Shown: positions 55,801 through 61,800 of the stretch, piece after piece
Layout of the letters: every line of letters begins with the position of its first letter
Numbering within the stretch: position 1 is the stretch's first letter
Origin: Chaetoderma sp. LZ-2023a
Taxonomy: Eukaryota; Mollusca; Caudofoveata; Chaetodermatida; Chaetodermatidae
NCBI GenBank assembly: GCA_034401795.1
Contig: CM067370.1
Span: 99,332,164-99,396,163, forward strand
DNA: 64,000 nucleotides
Direction of reading: 5' to 3'
Position numbers and translations under genes: made by a program
The notes under the pieces: model-generated
Databases searched by the model: none
What the model was told of the DNA's origin: nothing
The model's input: the letters and a program-made list of their open reading frames with translations, nothing else

Positions 55801-58800
55801 TGGGTACTGGGTCTGCTTCAGGATCGTCATCCACCAAACCCCATGCCTAGAAAGTCGAAAGCACAATATTAATCGCAGTAAATGAACCGGCATTGTAATA
55901 TTTTAATATCAAAATATTCAACAAAATAAGTTTTATATCGTAAAGAATTTACTTTTCACGGATTTGTCAGTGAAAAAAATAGTCTTCTGTTGGTCTGCAA
56001 ATGGACATTTTCTAAGAGAAAATTGAAATATTCTTGAACAAATTTGAGGTTTAAAGGACAAATCTGGTCAAGAAATTATCAATTTTCTCACAGAAAATAT
56101 CAAATTGCAGACAAAGGGAAGACTATCTTTGAAAACTATCACTGAAATGACTGCCAATGAGCCAGCTGTCGTCAACTGAGTCAACCTACCAAGTGACAAA
56201 TTGTCAAAAAATATTCTTTTGGTCTACAAGTGAACATTTCTTAAAACTAAACAATGGTCTGTGATCATTAACCCATTAACCCTCGAATTTCTTCAAGAAA
56301 ATATAAATTTTCTCATAGAAAATGTCCATTTGAAGAACAACAGAAGAGTATTTTTGAATAATTATCACTGGAATGAGTGGTAAATCCTATAGCAAAATTT
56401 TTCAAAATACTATTCTCTTCGTCTGCGAATGTTCCCTTCTCAAGACCACTGCAGAAGGCATTTTTGGCTGATATGAGTGTTAAAGGGTTAAAAGGTTAAT
56501 CCACATAGAGATTGAAATTAGAATTACCTTAGGAATGAGTACAATTAATCCTGTTGCCGCAAGACTGCCGACAGCCAGACCAACCAGTGTCATGAGAACT
56601 TGCTTATATATCTTCTTTTTCATAACAGGCAGAACAATCACACCAACCAAAGAACAGATGTTGATGATGGTCACGAACAGGAAGCCATATCCCCATGCTG
56701 TGATGAAAGAGGGATCAACATTGTTACATTCCACGTGATTATTGAGGTCAGGTGAGCTAATATTTTAGGAACTGTGACATGGTGAGTCTCCAGATATGAA
56801 CTGTGACAGGAAGCTAGATTGTTATCAATATTTTTAATGTTAAGCTTTCTTCAAATAATACAGTCACAACCAGATTTGCGTGATTACATGATTACATCGA
56901 AAATCACAATTATTTTTTAAATCGCGAATTTATATGATTAAAGATTAAATAATTGAATAATCGTGAAAAATATCTATTGCATAAATGTTTTTGAAATCTA
57001 CATTTTAAATTACTCTAATGCGATATGTCAAGAAAAGTATCATTTTTCTCAACAAATGTATGTCCATTCGGAGGCCAAGAAGAAACTGTTTTTGAAAATG
57101 TATCACTGGAATGACTGGATCTATCCAGGCATTCCAGTGATACATTTTCAAAAATAGTTTCTCTTGGCCTGCAAATGCACATTTCTGAATACCATTGCGG
57201 CGTTAGTCATTGATATGCTTTTGTATGCGGATTAATCGAGTAATCACGATTATTCTAAAATAATCACGATTATTCTTAAATAATCGATTGCGGTCACTGA
57301 AATCAATAATCATGCAAGCCTAGTCACAACTATTGATATAATGTTTTATTTTTCAATTAACATCCAATCTCTATCTTAATACATAATTAATATGAATTTA
57401 TGGAATGCATTAACAGGTTTAAGGGGGAATGTGTGTGTCCCTGTGTGCGCATGCATGTGTGTGCGTGCTCAAGCCCAAAATGTAAGGTGTGTATATTAAC
57501 CCTTTAACAAACACTCATATCAGCCACAAACACGTTCTGCAATGGTCTTGAGAAATGTCCATTTGCAGACCAAGAGAACTGTTTTTGAAAATTTACCACT
57601 GGAATGACTGGCTCGATAACCGAGCTCGTCATTTCAGTGGTAAATTTCAAAAATAGTCTTCTCTTGGTCTGAAAATGGACATTTTCTCTGAGAAAATTTA
57701 AATTTTCTTGAACAAATTCGAGGGTTAAAAGGTTAATATGCAAATGTGATGATGTCACAAAAGCTCATTTTACTGCCTCATCAATACCACTGATACTATC
57801 ATAGCATACCACTAGTGAGCCCTAATACACTACTTACAATACATTTTTTGGGTGTGTCTATTTATTGAATCTTGAACAAGCCTCTACATGTAGGTCTACA
57901 ACAAAATTCATCATCCTTTAGCAGAAATCCTGTTTCAGATGGAATCATAGTTCGCCTCTATATATTGTCACCGGACACCAGGCTATGTGGCTTGCCCTGT
58001 ACTACATATTCATGATTATATTCATTGAAGTGCAAATATATCCAAACCATGTAAATATTATTGCGAAGAAAGAGGAAATACAATGGACCTTTCCAGTTTT
58101 TGCTATGCCCCACCCATCACTAACTAAGCTCCACCCACACTTCGCCGTGTTGGGATTGATGGATCCCCGAGTGCCCTAACTATCAATTTCCTAAAAACTA
58201 TACAGTTACGTTGTTTAATATTTTGTAACTAATTTGACTGTCTGCTGTTGCTGCCATAGCCATAGGCAGCAACAGCGCCCAGTCAAATAATTTCAAAATA
58301 TTAAACAGGATATTTATTAAATAGTAAAGACCTACAATTCGTACACCAATGCATAGTCCGTTTTCAACTATGAGCTTGCGACATACTTATCTACGTCATT
58401 CATGATGTCATTGATAGTGATGTCATTCTATACGTCACATAGTTGATTATGATGTCATATGATGGATTGATACAGTGGAAAGGTCCATTGCTTTACCTCA
58501 GCAATTCAATCCTGTCAGTGGAGGGATCTGATCAGTTACTCAATAGTGTGATGTCATAATCAATTACGTTACATATTACCTGATGTCACAATCAAAATGA
58601 AGTACTCTCAGTCATGAATCTCGAAGTCAGTCAAGTATACAAAATGTATGTCCTTTAACACTTACAATTTAATAAACATGCTGTTGAATATTTTGAAACT
58701 AATTTGCCTGGGAGCTGTTGCTGCCATAGGCTTCCAGTCAAATTAGTGTCAAAATGTCCAACAACTTATATGCATAGTTAGCTTGAAATTGGGATTCTGG

Positions 58801-61800
58801 TAATTTAGGGTTCAAAGTATATAAATCAATCCAACACCTCGATAAAGTGAGTGGAGCTTAGCTAGAAATAGGCAGGGCATAGCTAACAAGTTTTAGTGAA
58901 ACTCAACATACGCCCGCAGGCATACTTGTTTGAGGAATGCTAAATGTGAACAGTTAGTATTTGATAATTCTCTGAGAAAGGTGGGGGGGGGGGGGCGTTG
59001 ACTTCTATTAAGTACACAATTGGAATTCACGGCAAAGATATCACTAAAAATATTGAGTCTTCACAGCTGCATTGATCGTTACAATTACAAGACAATTTTG
59101 ATGAATTTTAGTCTTTCAAGGGAGATAATTCTGGCGAATATGGGTGGATTTTGCAGAAACGAAACTATCACACTTCGCCTATCCTTAAAACATCTGCTGA
59201 AAAAATTGTCAGTGTAGCTTCAAAACCCTTCGAGATCTGGACCGGACAAGAAAATATTGACGAATTTGAGCTTTTCAAGGGAGATAACTCTGGCGAATAT
59301 AGGCAGATTTTGCCGAAACAAAATCATGACATTTTGTCCATCCATAGCACATCTGCTGACAAAAAATTGTGAGTGTAGGTTCAAAACTCTTCGAGATTAT
59401 GGCTCAGACAAGAAAATTTTGACGACTTTTCAATGAAGTTACGGCTGGCAAATATGGGTGGATTTTGCCGAAACGAAATCATGACACTTCGTTTATCACT
59501 AACACATCTGCCGAAAAAAAATTGTGAGTGTAGGTTCAACACTCTTCAAGATATAGCCCGGACAAGAAAATTTTAACAAATTTAGCTTTTCAAGGGGGAT
59601 AACTCTGCAAAATATGGGCAGATTTTGCCGACATGAAATCATGACACTTCGGCTATCCATACCACACCTGCTGAAAAAAATTTGTGAGGGTAGGTTCAAA
59701 ACTCTTCGAGATCTGGTGTGAACAAGAATTCGGATAAATTTGAGCATTTCAAGGACGATAACTCTGGCGAATATAAGCAGATTTTGCCGAAACGAAATCA
59801 TGACACTTCATCCATCCCTAACACATCTGCTGGAAAAAAATTGTGAGTGTAGGTGCAAAACCCTTCGAGATCTGGACCGGACAAGAAAATAGTGACGAAT
59901 TTGAGCTTTTCAAGGGAGATAACTCTGGCGAATATAGGCAGATTTTGCCGAAACAAAATCATGACATTTTGTCCATCCATAGCACATCTGCTGACAAAAA
60001 ATTGTGAGTGTAGGTTCAAAACTTTTCGAGATTATGGCTCAGACAAGAAAATTTTGACGACTTTTCAATGGAGTTACGGCTGGCAAATATGGGTGGATTT
60101 TGCCGAAACGAAATCATGACACTTCGTTTATCACTAACACATCTGCCGAAAAAAAATTGTGACTGTAGGTTCAACACTCTTCAAGATATAGCCCGGACAA
60201 GAAAATTTTAACAGATTTAGCTTTTCAAGGGGGATAACTCTGCAAAATATGGGCAGATTTTGCCGACATGAAATCATGACACTTCGGCTATCCATACCAC
60301 ACCTGCTGAATTTTGTGAAAAAATTGTGAGGGTAGGTTCAAAACTCTTCGAGATCTGGTCTGAACAAGAATTTGGATAACTTTGAGCATTTCAAGGACGA
60401 TAACTCTGGCGAATATAAGCAGATTTTGCCGAAACGAAATCATGACACTTCATCCATCCCTAACACATCTGCTGGAAAAAAATTGTGAGTGTAGGTGCAA
60501 AACCCTTCAAGATATGGCCCGGACAGGAAAATTGTGACAAATTTTAGCTTTTCAGGAGAGATAACTCAGACAAATATTGACAGATTTTACCAAAACGAAA
60601 TCATGACACTTAGTCTATCCATAACACATCTGCTGAAAAAAAATTGTTAGTTTAGGTTCAAAACTCATCGAGATCTGGTCCGGACAAGAAAGCAGACGGA
60701 CGGATGGATGGCGAGTGCCATCATATAATACCCGCTTTACGTGGGCGTATAAAATGGACCCCCCCCCTCTATCATGAGAGAGAACTGGCAAGTTAAGCTA
60801 AGGTTCTTTAACCTGGAGTTGTGTCCCTTAGGCTGGAGTGTCTGAATGATTTGTTTCTCTGAGGTAATTTAATGTGTGGTGTTTGAAGAACTGGTGCATC
60901 TGGCGCACGCAGTTAATTACGAATGACATCATTGACATAATTAAAGGAAATTAATGGATAAATTAGCTTTGTCCGGGGTCTGGCATAGTTCATAGATTTA
61001 AAAAGCGTAATACCATTCAGATTTATACTAAAGAAATTGGAATCCATTTATGTCCATGCTCACTGTGTTTATTTTCTACCACGTTGTACAGGTTGATTAA
61101 GTAATAATCACAACACCATGTTCTGTGATTTATAACATTATAAATATAAGACTATTTTTGACAATTTACCAGTCGGCTCAGTAATCGAGCCAGTTATTCC
61201 AGTTGTAAATTGTCAAAAATAGTGTTCACTTGGCCTGCAAATAGACATTCAATAAGGAAATATTTTGATTTTCTTGACCAAATTTCATCATTAAAGGGTT
61301 AAAACCGTTGCTCTTTATATAGAAAGCAATTTGACTAAAAGTATTAACGCACCAAGATCTTTCAGACAACTAATTATATACTGCAATAGTTAATAACTTC
61401 CACAAACCGATGCAGTCCATATTCTGCGAATTCAGAACGAAATAGCCTCATTATTCACTATTTTATGAGACAGTCTCGAGGCTAATTACATAGACAATCT
61501 GTTATTATGGACCACCTGATGCCCGTATTAATTGTAGGTGTGAATTTATCTTCTGCTGAATTAAAAATATTCCACAAAATGTTTATTAAATAGTACAGAC
61601 ATACAATTTGTACAACTGACAGACTATTCCAGGCTCATGACGAGTATTTCTGTCAATTATAATTGTGACGTAATTGATTATGATGTCATATACGATATAT
61701 TTGAGTGACAGATAGGATCTATCAATTATCTAATTGTAAAGTAAATACTTTGTTCACTGGGAGGGCTTTCATGATTTTTCTCCTCATGTAAGTGACAGAT

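Noticed and set aside
54119-55885. Open frames of 60-122 codons in and beside the fold-back element
   Set aside because: They lie in mirror-image arms or opposite ZIP exon c. No motif, and the products of the two arms do not form a gene.
56698-56756. Earlier acceptor (ttag at about 56,757) for ZIP exon b, adding 19 residues
   Set aside because: It gives the wrong phase relative to exon a and lacks a pyrimidine tract. CTTTCATCACAG at 56,698 fits both phase and consensus. The extra stretch includes an R4 scrap.
59151-60119. Several open frames of 70-100 codons at 59.0-60.1 kb
   Set aside because: They are repeats of one translated satellite unit on both strands, with no start context and no domain.
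61726-61748. Continuation of ZIP exon a to a stop (IYFTIR)
   Set aside because: It would end the protein before any membrane span. The donor at 61,748 joins exon b in phase.
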